The notes under the pieces: model-generated
What the model was told of the DNA's origin: nothing
The model's database searches: none
Seen by the model: the letters and a program-made list of their open reading frames with translations, nothing else
Part shown: one piece after another, positions 1 to 8,200 of the stretch
How positions within the stretch are numbered: the stretch's first letter is position 1
Layout of the letters: every line of letters begins with the position of its first letter
Position numbers and translations under genes: made by a program
NCBI RefSeq assembly: GCF_004791585.1
Contig: NZ_SRUU01000013.1
Location: 1-64,000 of the forward strand
DNA length: 64,000 nucleotides
Origin: Mesorhizobium sp. M1C.F.Ca.ET.210.01.1.1
GTDB taxonomy: Bacteria; Pseudomonadota; Alphaproteobacteria; Rhizobiales; Rhizobiaceae
Reading direction: 5' to 3'

Positions 1-54
1 AGATCCCAGGCTCATCCACGGTTGTAACCGAAGGGGTTTCGGGCGACTTCGCCA

Positions 55-221
55 AGCCTCGAATCGGATGGCCGTCCGGTTCGAGGCTCAGTCGCTCTTC
101 TCGCACAAATCTCTGTTCGTGCAGATATAAGGGGTGTTCCAGCGGAGTGAGAGGCTGGTGTCTTCTGGAACACTCCTCATCCGTCTCCTTCGGCGACACC
201 TTCTCCCACAAGGGGAGAAGG
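55..221. repeat. Intergenic region with three hairpins
   Basis: No gene was found in positions 1-234. Three inverted repeats are visible. The first has arms AGCCTCGAA (55-63) and TTCGAGGCT (80-88), with further internal pairing. The second has arms at 131-142 and 165-176 (GGGGTGTTCCAG, one mismatch in the partner). The third has arms CCTTCTCCC (199-207) and GGGAGAAGG (213-221). The third resembles the short palindromic repeats scattered between rhizobial genes (from memory). The cluster lies 3' of the AhpD-like gene on the minus strand, so one or more could terminate its transcript, although no clear U-tract follows. Confidence 0.55.
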
Positions 222-234
222 GAAAGCCGGCGCT

Positions 235-642
235 TCACCTCACCTCGAATTGCGGATCGAGCTGGATCTGCATCGCCGTGACGAGGTGGTTGGTTTGGCC
301 GGCGAGCCCGATGATCGACACCAGCTCGCCATGCTGCGCGTCGGTCATGCCCTTGGCCCTGGCCGCGGCCGTATGCGAGTGAATGCAATAGGAACAGCCA
401 TTGGCGGTCGAGACCGCGATATAGATCATCTCCTTGGTCAGCGGATCGATGGCGCTGTCGGCGACCATCACCGCCTTGAGCTGCTCCCACACCCGCTTCA
501 GCGCCGCCGGATCGTTGGCGAGCCCGCGCCAGAAATTGTTGACGAAATCGGATTTGCGCGTCGCGCGGATATCGTCGAACACGGCCTTCACCGCCGGGAT
601 TTGTTCCGCTTCGGCATCGCTGAGAAGTCTTGTGGTGGCCAT
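235..642 (-). CDS. AhpD-like carboxymuconolactone decarboxylase family protein
   Basis: A 135-residue protein of the carboxymuconolactone decarboxylase/AhpD fold. The redox motif CSYCIHSH (C83, C86, H90) matches the CxxCxxxH of alkylhydroperoxidase D-type proteins, so a peroxide- or thiol-linked disulfide reductase role is likelier than lactone decarboxylation. Length is normal for the single-domain family. The ATG follows an AAGGA Shine-Dalgarno about 7 bases upstream. It is monocistronic: the next minus-strand gene ends about 115 bases upstream, with a perfect palindrome (728-745) between them. Its physiological substrate cannot be read from the sequence. Confidence 0.85.
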   Translation of the reverse strand: MATTRLLSDAEAEQIPAVKAVFDDIRATRKSDFVNNFWRGLANDPAALKRVWEQLKAVMVADSAIDPLTKEMIYIAVSTANGCSYCIHSHTAAARAKGMTDAQHGELVSIIGLAGQTNHLVTAMQIQLDPQFEVR

Positions 643-727
643 GATGTGGTCCTTTCGGTCGAATCGTTGCGCAAGGTTTCTGAATCGGGTCCTTAACGAC
701 TGCTGCCAATCTGTTGGCCGGATTCAA

Positions 728-745
728 GTTTTCGGCACCGAAAAC
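728..745. promoter_or_regulatory. Perfect 18-bp palindrome (operator or terminator)
   Basis: GTTTTCGG-CA-CCGAAAAC is a perfect palindrome between the 3' end of the MFS gene (stop at 759) and the start of the AhpD-like gene (642). Because the loop is only two bases, a protein operator for the AhpD-like gene is as plausible as an RNA terminator of the MFS transcript (7-bp stem, 4-base loop, no strong U-tract). Confidence 0.4.
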
Positions 746-758
746 AATGTTGCCGGCA

Positions 759-2225
759 TCAATTTTCCTGGGCGTGCCCGGAGACCTCGGCTCCGGCGGA
801 TGGCGGCAGAACCATGAAACGGAACGACGCCACGAGCCCGATCAGGCCGATCGCGATGAATGCGATTCTGAAGTCGGCGAGATCGGGTGCCGCTTCGCCT
901 CTGGCGATCTGCGACAGGTTGAGGATCGCCGCCGCAATCGCCACGCCGAACAGCATCGATATCTGCTGCAGCATGCTGGAAAGCGTCGCCGCCGAGCTTC
1001 GCTGCGCCCCGCCGATATCGGCGAAGGCGAGCGTGTTCAGCGCCGTGAACTGCATCGAGCGCGACAGCCCGGCGACCAGCATCAGCGCCACCACCAGCGC
1101 CAGCGGCGTTTGCGGCGAGATCGCCCCGCAGGCCATGATCGCCAGCGAGGCGATCAGCCCGTTGACGATCAGTACGCGGCGGAAGCCGAAGCGCCTGAGC
1201 GTCGGCGTGGTCACCGCCTTCATGCCGAGATTGCCGAGGAAATAGGCGAGGATCAGCAAGCCCGCATCGACTGGGCGCATTCCGAAGCCCACCTGGAAGA
1301 GCAGCGGCAGGAGGAAGGGGGTTGCACTGACCGCGATGCGGAAGATCGTGCCTGCCGACAGCGTCGAGACGGCGAAAGTCAGCACCTTGAAGGCGGAAAG
1401 ATCGAGCAGTGGATGCGGCGCTCGCAGGAGTTGGCGCACCGCCAGCCCGCCGATCGCAACGCCGGCGGCAATCAGCGCCACTGTCGGCTGCATGCCGCTC
1501 TCGGGATGCGCAAGGCGCTCCAGCCCATAGAGCATCACTGCCAGGCCGAGCGAGGTGAGGAAGAAGCCCGGCCAGTCGAGCGGCCTGGCCTCGGAGTCGC
1601 GGTCGCCCGGCACGAAGCGCGCGACCAGCAGCAGTCCGGCCAGTCCTAGCGGGACGTTGATGAAGAAGTTCCAGTGCCAGGAGAGATAGGTGGTGATGAA
1701 GCCGCCGAGCACTGGCCCGACCACCGGCGCGAACAAAGCCGGCCACGTGATCAGCGCCGTGGCATTGAGCAGTTCCGATTTAGCGGCATTGCGCAGCACC
1801 AGGATGCGGCCGACCGGCGTCATCAGCGCGCTGCCCAGGCCCTGCACGATGCGGGCGGCGACGAACCCGGTCAGGGTCTGCGAAAAGCCGCAGGCGATGG
1901 AGGCCACCGTGAACAGCGCGATGGCGACGAGGAAGACGTTGCGGGCGCCAAACCGGTCGGCGAGCCAGGCCGACAGCGGCACGAACACCGCCATGGTCAG
2001 CATGTATGCGGTGATGCCGATGCTCATCGCCACCGCCGGCACGCCGAACGACTGGCCCATCTGCGGCAGCGACGTCGAGATGATCGTCGAATCGAGCAGT
2101 TGCATGAAGAAGGCGACGGCGACGATCAGCGCGACGCGCCGTGCCTGGCGCGTCGCGATCGGCACGGGCCGGGACAAGTCCTCGTTGTCGGGAATGCTGG
2201 TCATGACGCGCTGGTTGAACAGCAT
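759..2225 (-). CDS. MFS multidrug exporter, DHA2 (EmrB/QacA) family
   Basis: A 488-residue integral membrane protein with about 14 predicted hydrophobic helices, the number typical of the DHA2 drug:H+ antiporter family. After a charged N-terminus the first helix carries the motif LLDSTIISTSLPQM, equivalent to the family motif D1 (LDxTxxNxALP), and the helix 2-3 loop has LADRFGARNVF (motif A). Function is probably proton-driven efflux of toxic compounds. No EmrA-type membrane fusion partner lies beside it, so it may work alone. The start is ATG at 2225 or the internal ATG at 2204; neither has a good Shine-Dalgarno. It is divergent from the ornithine cyclodeaminase-like gene with a 94-base intergenic gap. 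Confidence 0.88.
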   Translation of the reverse strand: MLFNQRVMTSIPDNEDLSRPVPIATRQARRVALIVAVAFFMQLLDSTIISTSLPQMGQSFGVPAVAMSIGITAYMLTMAVFVPLSAWLADRFGARNVFLVAIALFTVASIACGFSQTLTGFVAARIVQGLGSALMTPVGRILVLRNAAKSELLNATALITWPALFAPVVGPVLGGFITTYLSWHWNFFINVPLGLAGLLLVARFVPGDRDSEARPLDWPGFFLTSLGLAVMLYGLERLAHPESGMQPTVALIAAGVAIGGLAVRQLLRAPHPLLDLSAFKVLTFAVSTLSAGTIFRIAVSATPFLLPLLFQVGFGMRPVDAGLLILAYFLGNLGMKAVTTPTLRRFGFRRVLIVNGLIASLAIMACGAISPQTPLALVVALMLVAGLSRSMQFTALNTLAFADIGGAQRSSAATLSSMLQQISMLFGVAIAAAILNLSQIARGEAAPDLADFRIAFIAIGLIGLVASFRFMVLPPSAGAEVSGHAQEN

Positions 2226-2319
2226 ATGGCTGAACCAGTCCAGAGTTTATCCAACAAACTTTCGTGTCGCCTCGCCGCCTGTTATGGGAGGAGCGGGGCT
2301 GGAAGGGAAGAATGCGCGC

Positions 2320-3321
2320 ATGAAGCCCATCTATATCGACTACCTCAATGCGCTCGACATCGAGGCGCTGGCGATGACCGATGCCGAGATCATCGGCGCC
2401 GTCGAAGCCGGGCTCGTCGCCCAGGGCAGCGGCCGGACGGTGATCGAACCGCGCGTCCATCTCGAGCCAGACCCGTCCTTCCACGGCCATTTCAACGTGC
2501 TGCGCGGCTATGTGGCCCCGCTCGATGCGGCCGGCGTGAAGATCGTCGGCGACTATGTCGACAACTACCTGCACGGCCTGCCGTCGGAGTTCGGCATCCT
2601 CAACCTCTTCGATCCGCGCACCGGCACGCCGCGCGCCATCCTGGACGCCACCGTCATCACCGACATGCGCACCGGCGCGGTCACCGCCATCGGCGCCAAG
2701 CATCTGGCGAAGAAGTCGTCGAAGGTGCTCGGCCACATCGGCGCGCGCGGCACGGCCTACTGGAACGTGCGCCTGCTCGACCACCTCTTCGACTTCGACG
2801 AGATCCGCATCCATTCGCGCCGCCCGGAAAGCCGCGATGGCTTCGCGGCGAAGCTTGCCGCCGATCTCGGCAAGCCGGTCATGGCCATGGCGGACTGGAA
2901 AACCTGCGTCGAAGGCGCCGACATCGTCGTCGAGGCCTCGCGGCTGCCGGAACCGCAGCCGCTGCTCAAGACCGAATGGATAAAGCGGGGCGCGCTGGTC
3001 GTGCCCTATGGCACGATGAGCGCGGTTGAACTGTCCTTGACCGACATCATGCAAAAGATCGTCGTCGACGACTGGGGCCAGTGCAAGGGCGGCAAGTTCG
3101 GTTCGCTGCGCGCCCATGTCGAGACCGGGCGGTTGAGCGAGGCGACGCTCCACGCCGAGCTCGGCCAGATCGCGGCCGGCCTCAAGCCGGGCCGGCAAAG
3201 CGACGGCGAGACGATCCTGTTCTGGCATCGCGGCCTGTCGCTTTCCGATATCGCGCTGGGCAAGGCGATGCTGGTCAAGGCCGGCGAGAACGGCATCGGC
3301 CAGAGGCTGCGCTTCGCATGA
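2320..3321 (+). CDS. Ornithine cyclodeaminase/mu-crystallin family protein
   Basis: A 333-residue NAD(P)-binding protein of the OCD/mu-crystallin family, which includes ornithine and lysine cyclodeaminases, alanine dehydrogenases and ketimine reductases. The dinucleotide loop is GHIGARGTA (about residues 137-145); RIHSRRPESRDGF follows at the end of the second beta strand, as in OCD proteins. The ATG has a GGAAGGGAAG Shine-Dalgarno; the longer open frame upstream overlaps the divergent promoter and is rejected. The stop overlaps the start of the ammonia-lyase homologue by 4 bases (ATGA), so the two are translationally coupled and probably act on the same amino acid. The substrate is unknown; true ornithine cyclodeaminase activity should not be assumed. 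Confidence 0.82.
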   Translation: MKPIYIDYLNALDIEALAMTDAEIIGAVEAGLVAQGSGRTVIEPRVHLEPDPSFHGHFNVLRGYVAPLDAAGVKIVGDYVDNYLHGLPSEFGILNLFDPRTGTPRAILDATVITDMRTGAVTAIGAKHLAKKSSKVLGHIGARGTAYWNVRLLDHLFDFDEIRIHSRRPESRDGFAAKLAADLGKPVMAMADWKTCVEGADIVVEASRLPEPQPLLKTEWIKRGALVVPYGTMSAVELSLTDIMQKIVVDDWGQCKGGKFGSLRAHVETGRLSEATLHAELGQIAAGLKPGRQSDGETILFWHRGLSLSDIALGKAMLVKAGENGIGQRLRFA

Positions 3322-4823
3322 GCCCGCTCGTCCTCACCGGTGCCGGCGTCAGCATCGAGGATGTTTCGTCCGTGGCGCGCGCCGGCTGCAAGGTCGAGGT
3401 CACCCCGACGGTCATCGAGAAACTGGGCAAGGCGCGCAAGGTGCTCGATGAGGCCGCCGTTGGTGGCCAGCAGATCTATGGGCTGAACACCGGCCTCGGC
3501 GCCAATCTCGGCACCACGGTCGAAGGCGATGCCGGGGCGTTCCAGCGTCAGCTTCTCGACGGGCGTGGCGCCGCGGTCGGCGATGTGTTGCCAATCCAGA
3601 TCGTGCGGGCGGCGATGTTTGCCCGCATCGCAATGCTCGCGGCGGGCGGTTCCGGTCTGTCGCCCCATGTCTTCACCGCCCTCGTCGATGCGCTTAACGC
3701 TGGCGTCCACCCGGCCATGCCCTCGCTCGGCTCGATCGGTGCTGGCGACCTGGTGCTGATGACGGCGATCGCCCACATGTTGATCGGCGAAGGCGACGCC
3801 GACTATCAGAGCCGCCGCATGCCGTCGGCCAAGGCGCTGATGATGGCGCGCCTCGCGCCGGTCAGCCTGGCGCCCAAGGATGGGCTGTCGCTGATCAACG
3901 CTTCCGCCGTTTCCACCGGCGCCGGCGCCCTGGCGCTCACCGATGCGCTGTCGGCGCTCGAGCAGCAGCAGCAGGCCGGCGCGCTCACCATGGAGGCGCT
4001 GGGTGCCAACCGCACCATCCTTGACCAGCGCCTTCATCTGGCGCGGCCGGGCGCCTGCCAGCAGGTCGCGGCGAAGGCGCTGCGCGACCTGCTCGCCCGC
4101 GACGACGCGCCGGCAGCGACCACCATTCAGGATCCGTTGTCGATCCGCTGCATGCCGTCGATCCATGGCGCGCTGATCCAGGCGATCGACCATGCGCGGC
4201 TCGCGGTCGAGATCGAGCTCAACGCCGCCGCCGACAACCCGCTGGTGCTCGTCGAAGACGCGCTGGTGCTGTCGACCGGCAATTTCCACACCGCCGCGCT
4301 CGCACTGGCTTTCGAGACGCTCGGTCTGGCCATTGCCCAATGCGCGGCGGCTTCTGCCGCCCGCTTCATCCAGCTCACCGGTTCGGGCCGCAACGGGCTG
4401 CCGAAATACCTCTCGCCCGTCGGCGGCGCCTCGGCCGGCTTCGTGCCGCTGCAGAAGACCGTGACGGCGGTCCTCGCCGCGATCCGCCACAAGGCCAACC
4501 CGGTGATGCTCGACTTCCTGCCCGTGTCCGAGGGCGTCGAGGATCACGCCACGCAGACACCGCTTGCCGTGGCGAAATGCGCCGAGATGATCGCGCTGTG
4601 GCGGCGGCTGATCGCCTTCGAACTGATGGCGGCGGCGCAGGCTGTCGACCTGCGCGAAGGGCTGACGCTGGCGCCGGCCACCGGCGCGATCCACGCGGCT
4701 GTCCGCACGCACGTACCGACGCTCAACGAAGACCGGCCGCTCGGCCCCAATGCCGACGCGCTCCACGCCGTGCTCGCCGACGGGTATTGGCGCCCTGCGG
4801 TGCACCAGATACTGCTCGTCTAG
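3318..4823 (+). CDS. Aromatic amino acid/histidine ammonia-lyase homologue lacking the MIO serine
   Basis: A 501-residue member of the HAL/PAL/TAL superfamily, close to normal length. Conserved parts are the tyrosine loop IYGLNTGLG (near residue 54), LSLINASAVSTG, IRCMPSIHG, SGN-like STGNFH and SEGVEDH. The prosthetic-group site, normally GSVGASGDL with Ala-Ser-Gly cyclising to MIO, reads GSIGAGDL (residues 138-145): the serine is deleted. Other HAL catalytic positions also differ: the QDPYS tyrosine is Leu (IQDPLSIR), and the ASENK glutamate is replaced (AAIRHK). The canonical MIO-dependent deamination is therefore unlikely, although the fold is intact and the frame is uninterrupted. It is coupled to the OCD-like gene by a 4-base overlap. 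The stop TAG lies in the end of a repeat element. Confidence 0.85.
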   Translation: MSPLVLTGAGVSIEDVSSVARAGCKVEVTPTVIEKLGKARKVLDEAAVGGQQIYGLNTGLGANLGTTVEGDAGAFQRQLLDGRGAAVGDVLPIQIVRAAMFARIAMLAAGGSGLSPHVFTALVDALNAGVHPAMPSLGSIGAGDLVLMTAIAHMLIGEGDADYQSRRMPSAKALMMARLAPVSLAPKDGLSLINASAVSTGAGALALTDALSALEQQQQAGALTMEALGANRTILDQRLHLARPGACQQVAAKALRDLLARDDAPAATTIQDPLSIRCMPSIHGALIQAIDHARLAVEIELNAAADNPLVLVEDALVLSTGNFHTAALALAFETLGLAIAQCAAASAARFIQLTGSGRNGLPKYLSPVGGASAGFVPLQKTVTAVLAAIRHKANPVMLDFLPVSEGVEDHATQTPLAVAKCAEMIALWRRLIAFELMAAAQAVDLREGLTLAPATGAIHAAVRTHVPTLNEDRPLGPNADALHAVLADGYWRPAVHQILLV

Positions 4824-4925
4824 AGCAATTCGAGGAAAAGCGTGTAACGGTTTTCCGTCCGGAATTGCGTAAAAACAAATACTTAGAGCGGTCCGGCGAT
4901 TTTATGGATCACTGAAACGCTCTAA
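4821..4925. repeat. Rhizobial-type intergenic repeat, copy 1
   Basis: About 105 bp that recurs at 45381-45483. Shared blocks include GGAAAAG(c/t)G, AACGGTTTTCCG, CCGGAATTGCGT, AAACAAA, TAGAGCGGT and TGAAACGCTCTA. The ends TAGAGC and GCTCTA are inverted repeats, and GGAAAA/TTTTCC pair as an internal hairpin. The left end supplies the TAG stop of the ammonia-lyase homologue; the right end supplies the TAG stop of the minus-strand PanB-like gene. Confidence 0.75.
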
Positions 4926-5725
4926 GCTTTCTCATCCACCTTCTTCATGAAGAGGCTGAGCTCGTTCGGATCCATATGCACGACATGCCGGTCTTCCGGA
5001 TAGGCGCCGCTGTTGACGTCGGCGACATATTCCGAGAATGCCGCGATGCGCTCCGCCTGAAGCCGGTCGTATTCGGCGGCGAAGTTGCGATAGACTTTCG
5101 AGTGGCGAGGCATGTGACCGCGATTGGCGCCGAGAATATCTTCGGCGAATAGGTATTGGGCATCGCAGCCCGTGCCCGCGCCCATCGACAGCATGATCAG
5201 CGAGGTGCGCTCGCAGATCGCCTTCGCCACTTCGACCGGCACCACCTCGATCTCGGCGCCGATCGCACCGGCGGCCTCGAGCTGCTTCACCGCCTCGAAC
5301 ACCTGCATGGCGGTGTCGGCGGTCTTGCCGACGGCCTTGAACCCGCCGGTCCAGGTGGCGCGCGACGGGATCAGGCCGACATGGCTAATGACAGGAATGG
5401 CGTCGTCGGCCATCCGCTTGATGGTGGCATGGCCGGCGCTGCAATAGACGGCGTCGGCTCCCGCCTTGTAGAGCCGGAACGACCAGCGCAGGAAATCGTC
5501 CGCCGTGCCGATCTCGAAGAAGTTCTCGCCCGGCATGGTGAAGAGGCTGGGCGCTGCATCGCGGTACTCAGGGTTGAGCACCAGTTCCGGCGGCACCGAG
5601 ACGATGTCGATGCCGGCGCGCTCAGCGGCTTCGGCCTCATCGAGCGTCAGCACGCGCAGCATGGTCAGCTGTCGCTTGCCCTTCATGGCGCGCAGATCGG
5701 CCACGGTCGGTCTCTTTCGGCTCAT
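4922..5725 (-). CDS. PanB-like (ketopantoate hydroxymethyltransferase family) protein, divergent
   Basis: A 267-residue TIM-barrel protein related to 3-methyl-2-oxobutanoate hydroxymethyltransferase. The C-terminal half matches PanB well: HVGLIPS, GGFKAVGK, IEVVPVEVAKAI (catalytic-base Glu region), MGAGTGCDAQ and GHMPRHSK. The N-terminal half does not. The GDS motif (Mg ligand D45 in E. coli) reads VPPEL, the second metal aspartate (LADLPF) reads LFTMPG, and the KIEGG lysine region reads YCSAGH. It is therefore unlikely to make ketopantoate and is probably a repurposed aldolase or transferase. Start: ATG with AAGGAA upstream. It is the last gene of the minus-strand catabolic unit, 37 bases after the Rieske ferredoxin. 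Confidence 0.75.
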   Translation of the reverse strand: MSRKRPTVADLRAMKGKRQLTMLRVLTLDEAEAAERAGIDIVSVPPELVLNPEYRDAAPSLFTMPGENFFEIGTADDFLRWSFRLYKAGADAVYCSAGHATIKRMADDAIPVISHVGLIPSRATWTGGFKAVGKTADTAMQVFEAVKQLEAAGAIGAEIEVVPVEVAKAICERTSLIMLSMGAGTGCDAQYLFAEDILGANRGHMPRHSKVYRNFAAEYDRLQAERIAAFSEYVADVNSGAYPEDRHVVHMDPNELSLFMKKVDEKA

Positions 5726-5762
5726 TGATTTGTGTTCCTTATGCTTGGGGCGTTTCGGCGGC

Positions 5763-6077
5763 TCAGCCGATATCGATCATCACCTTGCCGTCCTCGACCT
5801 TGACTGGATAAGTCTTGAGGTCGACGCAGACCGGCGCGCCCTTGGCCTGGCCGGTCTTGTAGTTGAAGCGGCCATTGTGCTTCGGGCATTCGATGATGTC
5901 GTCCATCACCAACCCATCGGCCAAATGCGCCTTCTCATGCGTGCAGAAGCCGTCGGTGGCAAAGAACTCGTCGTCCGGTGAGCGGTAGATCGCGAAGCTG
6001 CGGCCGCCATGGTCGAAGCGGATCACATCCTCCTCGTCCACGTCGTCCACCGCGCATGCTTCGACCCAGTCCGCCAT
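5763..6077 (-). CDS. Rieske-type [2Fe-2S] ferredoxin, MocE-like
   Basis: A 104-residue soluble Rieske ferredoxin. The cluster ligands are C45-x-H47 (FCTHEKAHLADG) and C64-x2-H67 (CPKHNGRFN), 16 residues apart as in oxygenase-associated ferredoxins and MocE. It carries electrons to an oxygenase, and the adjacent upstream gene is exactly such a partner, a three-histidine-box di-iron protein. In rhizopine catabolism MocD and MocE with the reductase MocF oxidatively remove the O-methyl group; no MocF-like reductase is in this window. Start: ATG with AGGAGAAG upstream. It is 45 bases downstream of the hydroxylase gene. Confidence 0.85.
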   Translation of the reverse strand: MADWVEACAVDDVDEEDVIRFDHGGRSFAIYRSPDDEFFATDGFCTHEKAHLADGLVMDDIIECPKHNGRFNYKTGQAKGAPVCVDLKTYPVKVEDGKVMIDIG

Positions 6078-6122
6078 CTCATTCTTCTCCTGATCGGTTC
6101 GCTCCGAGCAGATCCCGGAACC

Positions 6123-7217
6123 TTATTCGGCCGCAGCCGCCGCCACGTCGACTTGGTGGAACTCACAGCGATAGGGCTTGGCCGTCGGCGGCAATTCGCG
6201 CTTGAGGTAGTAATCCTCATATTTCAGCTGCCTGAGCAGCACCGGCCAGACCTCGCGATAGGCGTGCCACACCGACGGGTTCGGCTGCGGCAGGTCGTGC
6301 TTGATCAGCTCATGCAGTCTCGGCAGCGCGTGGTAGGGCACCATCGGGAACATGTGGTGTTCCACATGGTAGTTCATGTTCCAGTAGATGAACCGGCTGA
6401 CCGGGTTCATGTAGACAGTGCGCGTGTTGAGCCGGTGGTCGGTGACGTTGTCGGCCAGCCCGATATGCTGCAGCAGGCCGGTCATCACCATGTGCCAGGT
6501 GCCATAAAGGCGCGGCAGGCCGATCAGCACCAGCGGTATCCATGACCCGAGCGCGATCGCGACAGCGATCGTCGCGATATACACAACCATATGCCAGCTC
6601 GCCGCGACAACCGCCTTCCCCTGCTCCACCTCCGGGATGTAGCTCTTCTCCTCGTCCGACAATTTGCCGAGGGCCTGGCGCACCAGTGTCGGCAGCGAAT
6701 AGCGGAAGTCGAGGATGCCGGTGAAGGCCAAAGCCGCCTTGAGCAAATCCGGCGGCCGCATGACGGAGATCTCCGCGTCGCGACCGACGATGATCGTATC
6801 GGTGTGGTGGCGGGCATGGCTCCAGCGCCATTGCACCGGATTGCGCATCAGCATGAACGAGGCGATGTGGTAGACGACGTCGTTCATCCAGCGCGTGCGA
6901 AACGCCGTGCCGTGGCCGCATTCGTGCCAACGCGAGTCGCTCGACGAGCCGTAGAGAACGCCATAGACGAACAGGAACGGCACGACCCACCACATGCCCC
7001 AGAACCAGATGATGCCGGCGGCCGAGCCCAGGATCGCGGCGATCCAGATGACGGTGTCGCGGATCGCCGGCCCGTCCGAACGCTGCATCAGCTCCTTCAT
7101 GGTCCTGCGCGCCACGTCGGTATGGTACCACTCGGCCGATGCCAGCCCGGTTTCGATCGCCCTACGCGTGCTTTCGCCGACAAGGCTGTAATCGCGCTTC
7201 GTCCCGGCGGCCGTCAT
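6123..7217 (-). CDS. Membrane di-iron fatty acid desaturase-family hydroxylase, MocD-like
   Basis: A 364-residue membrane protein with the three histidine boxes of the desaturase/hydroxylase superfamily: HECGH (about 98-102), HARHH (about 134-138) and HVEHH (about residue 300). Hydrophobic segments precede box 1 and lie between boxes 2 and 3. With the adjacent Rieske ferredoxin this reproduces the MocD-MocE pair that demethylates 3-O-methyl-scyllo-inosamine; here the substrate is unknown, so it should be read as an oxidative demethylase or hydroxylase candidate. The ATG at 7217 follows GGGGAGGTGACG; the TTG at 7238 is rejected because it overlaps the upstream stop and lacks this signal. Confidence 0.8.
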   Translation of the reverse strand: MTAAGTKRDYSLVGESTRRAIETGLASAEWYHTDVARRTMKELMQRSDGPAIRDTVIWIAAILGSAAGIIWFWGMWWVVPFLFVYGVLYGSSSDSRWHECGHGTAFRTRWMNDVVYHIASFMLMRNPVQWRWSHARHHTDTIIVGRDAEISVMRPPDLLKAALAFTGILDFRYSLPTLVRQALGKLSDEEKSYIPEVEQGKAVVAASWHMVVYIATIAVAIALGSWIPLVLIGLPRLYGTWHMVMTGLLQHIGLADNVTDHRLNTRTVYMNPVSRFIYWNMNYHVEHHMFPMVPYHALPRLHELIKHDLPQPNPSVWHAYREVWPVLLRQLKYEDYYLKRELPPTAKPYRCEFHQVDVAAAAAE

Positions 7218-7234
7218 CGTCACCTCCCCGGCCG

Positions 7235-8149
7235 TCAAAGCCCGTTGGCCCGGAATTTCCCGTCGAGGAATGTCTTCGCGCGCGGCACGTCGTCCTCGGA
7301 GAGATGCTCGATGATCACCGGAATGTTGGGATGCTTCTCGCTGAGCCGCTTGAGGTAGAGGTCGTAGTTGAGCGCACCGAGCCCCGGCGCCGGCAATTCG
7401 ATCTCGCCGACGCCGCGGAAGGTCAGCCCTTCATGCGCATCCGCGTCGCCGATATGGGCATGTTTCTCCGTCTTGTCGCTGCCCGAGCGCTTCACGTCCT
7501 TGGCATGCGCGATCTTGATCTTGTCGGTCAGCGTGTCGAACACCTGGTTCAGCACCTGATCCATCCGGTCGATGTTGTGCGCCTCGAAATAGTTGGTCGG
7601 GTCCATCAACAGGCCAAGGCCGGGATGGTCGACCTGCGCGAACATCCTGACCGTCTCCTCGACCGAGCCGACGACATTGTTGACATAGGTCTCGAGCAAG
7701 AAGACCGCCCCGTGATCATACGCCGTCTGCGCGAGGTCGGAGATCACCTTGCGACATTCCTCGAAGCCTTCCTCGGTCTTGTTCCTCGGATCATGCACCC
7801 AGTCGGACTCGGTGTTGTAGGTGCCGGTTTCCGAGATAACATAAGGTGAGCCGAACTCGCGCGCATTGCGGATGATCTCTTTGAGATAGGCGAGCCGCTT
7901 CTCACGTTCGGCTCTGTCCGGATGGATGATGTTGGTGTAGCCGGACACGCAGCAGACCGGCAGGTTATGGTCGCGGAACGTGTCGCGCACCATCCTCGCC
8001 TTGTCCCCAGTGATCTGCCCCGCCGACAGGTCGATATCCTTGAAATGCAGGTCGAGTTGCACCGTGTTGAAATCGAGCGCGCGGATGCGCCTGGCGACCT
8101 CCTCGAGCTCGTAGGGGAAATAGCCTGTGAAGATCCCTGCCTGCATCAT
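7235..8149 (-). CDS. Sugar phosphate isomerase/epimerase (AP endonuclease 2-type TIM barrel), MocC/IolE-like
   Basis: A 304-residue protein of the xylose isomerase-like TIM-barrel family (AP_endonuc_2), the fold of inosose dehydratase IolE and of MocC. Metal-site segments are visible: FLLETYVNNVVG (Glu), GLLMDPTNYFEAH (Asp/His), KIAHAKDVK (His) and VIIEHL (Glu) near the C-terminus. It probably isomerises, epimerises or dehydrates a cyclitol or keto-sugar made by the neighbouring Gfo/Idh dehydrogenase. The spacing is 51 bases from that gene and 17 bases to the hydroxylase, consistent with one transcript. Start: ATG at 8149, preceded by GGAGGA; a second ATG follows immediately. Confidence 0.8.
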   Translation of the reverse strand: MMQAGIFTGYFPYELEEVARRIRALDFNTVQLDLHFKDIDLSAGQITGDKARMVRDTFRDHNLPVCCVSGYTNIIHPDRAEREKRLAYLKEIIRNAREFGSPYVISETGTYNTESDWVHDPRNKTEEGFEECRKVISDLAQTAYDHGAVFLLETYVNNVVGSVEETVRMFAQVDHPGLGLLMDPTNYFEAHNIDRMDQVLNQVFDTLTDKIKIAHAKDVKRSGSDKTEKHAHIGDADAHEGLTFRGVGEIELPAPGLGALNYDLYLKRLSEKHPNIPVIIEHLSEDDVPRAKTFLDGKFRANGL

Positions 8150-8200
8150 GAGGTGAAGTCCTCCGGGTAAGCGATTCAGTTAACGCGTCTTTCGGTTGCC

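Noticed and set aside
235..642. Annotation of the AhpD-like gene as pcaC
   Set aside because: It carries a CxxCxxxH redox motif, is far from the pca genes, and a typical PcaC without that motif lies at 24723-25130.
3006..4805. A 599-codon open frame on the minus strand opposite the ammonia-lyase homologue
   Set aside because: It is antisense to a gene with strong family motifs and is rich in Arg, His and Gly, as expected of a GC-rich shadow frame. It has no recognisable domain.
4922..5725. Annotation as functional panB
   Set aside because: The metal-binding and ketopantoate-site residues of the N-terminal half are missing, and panC is not adjacent.
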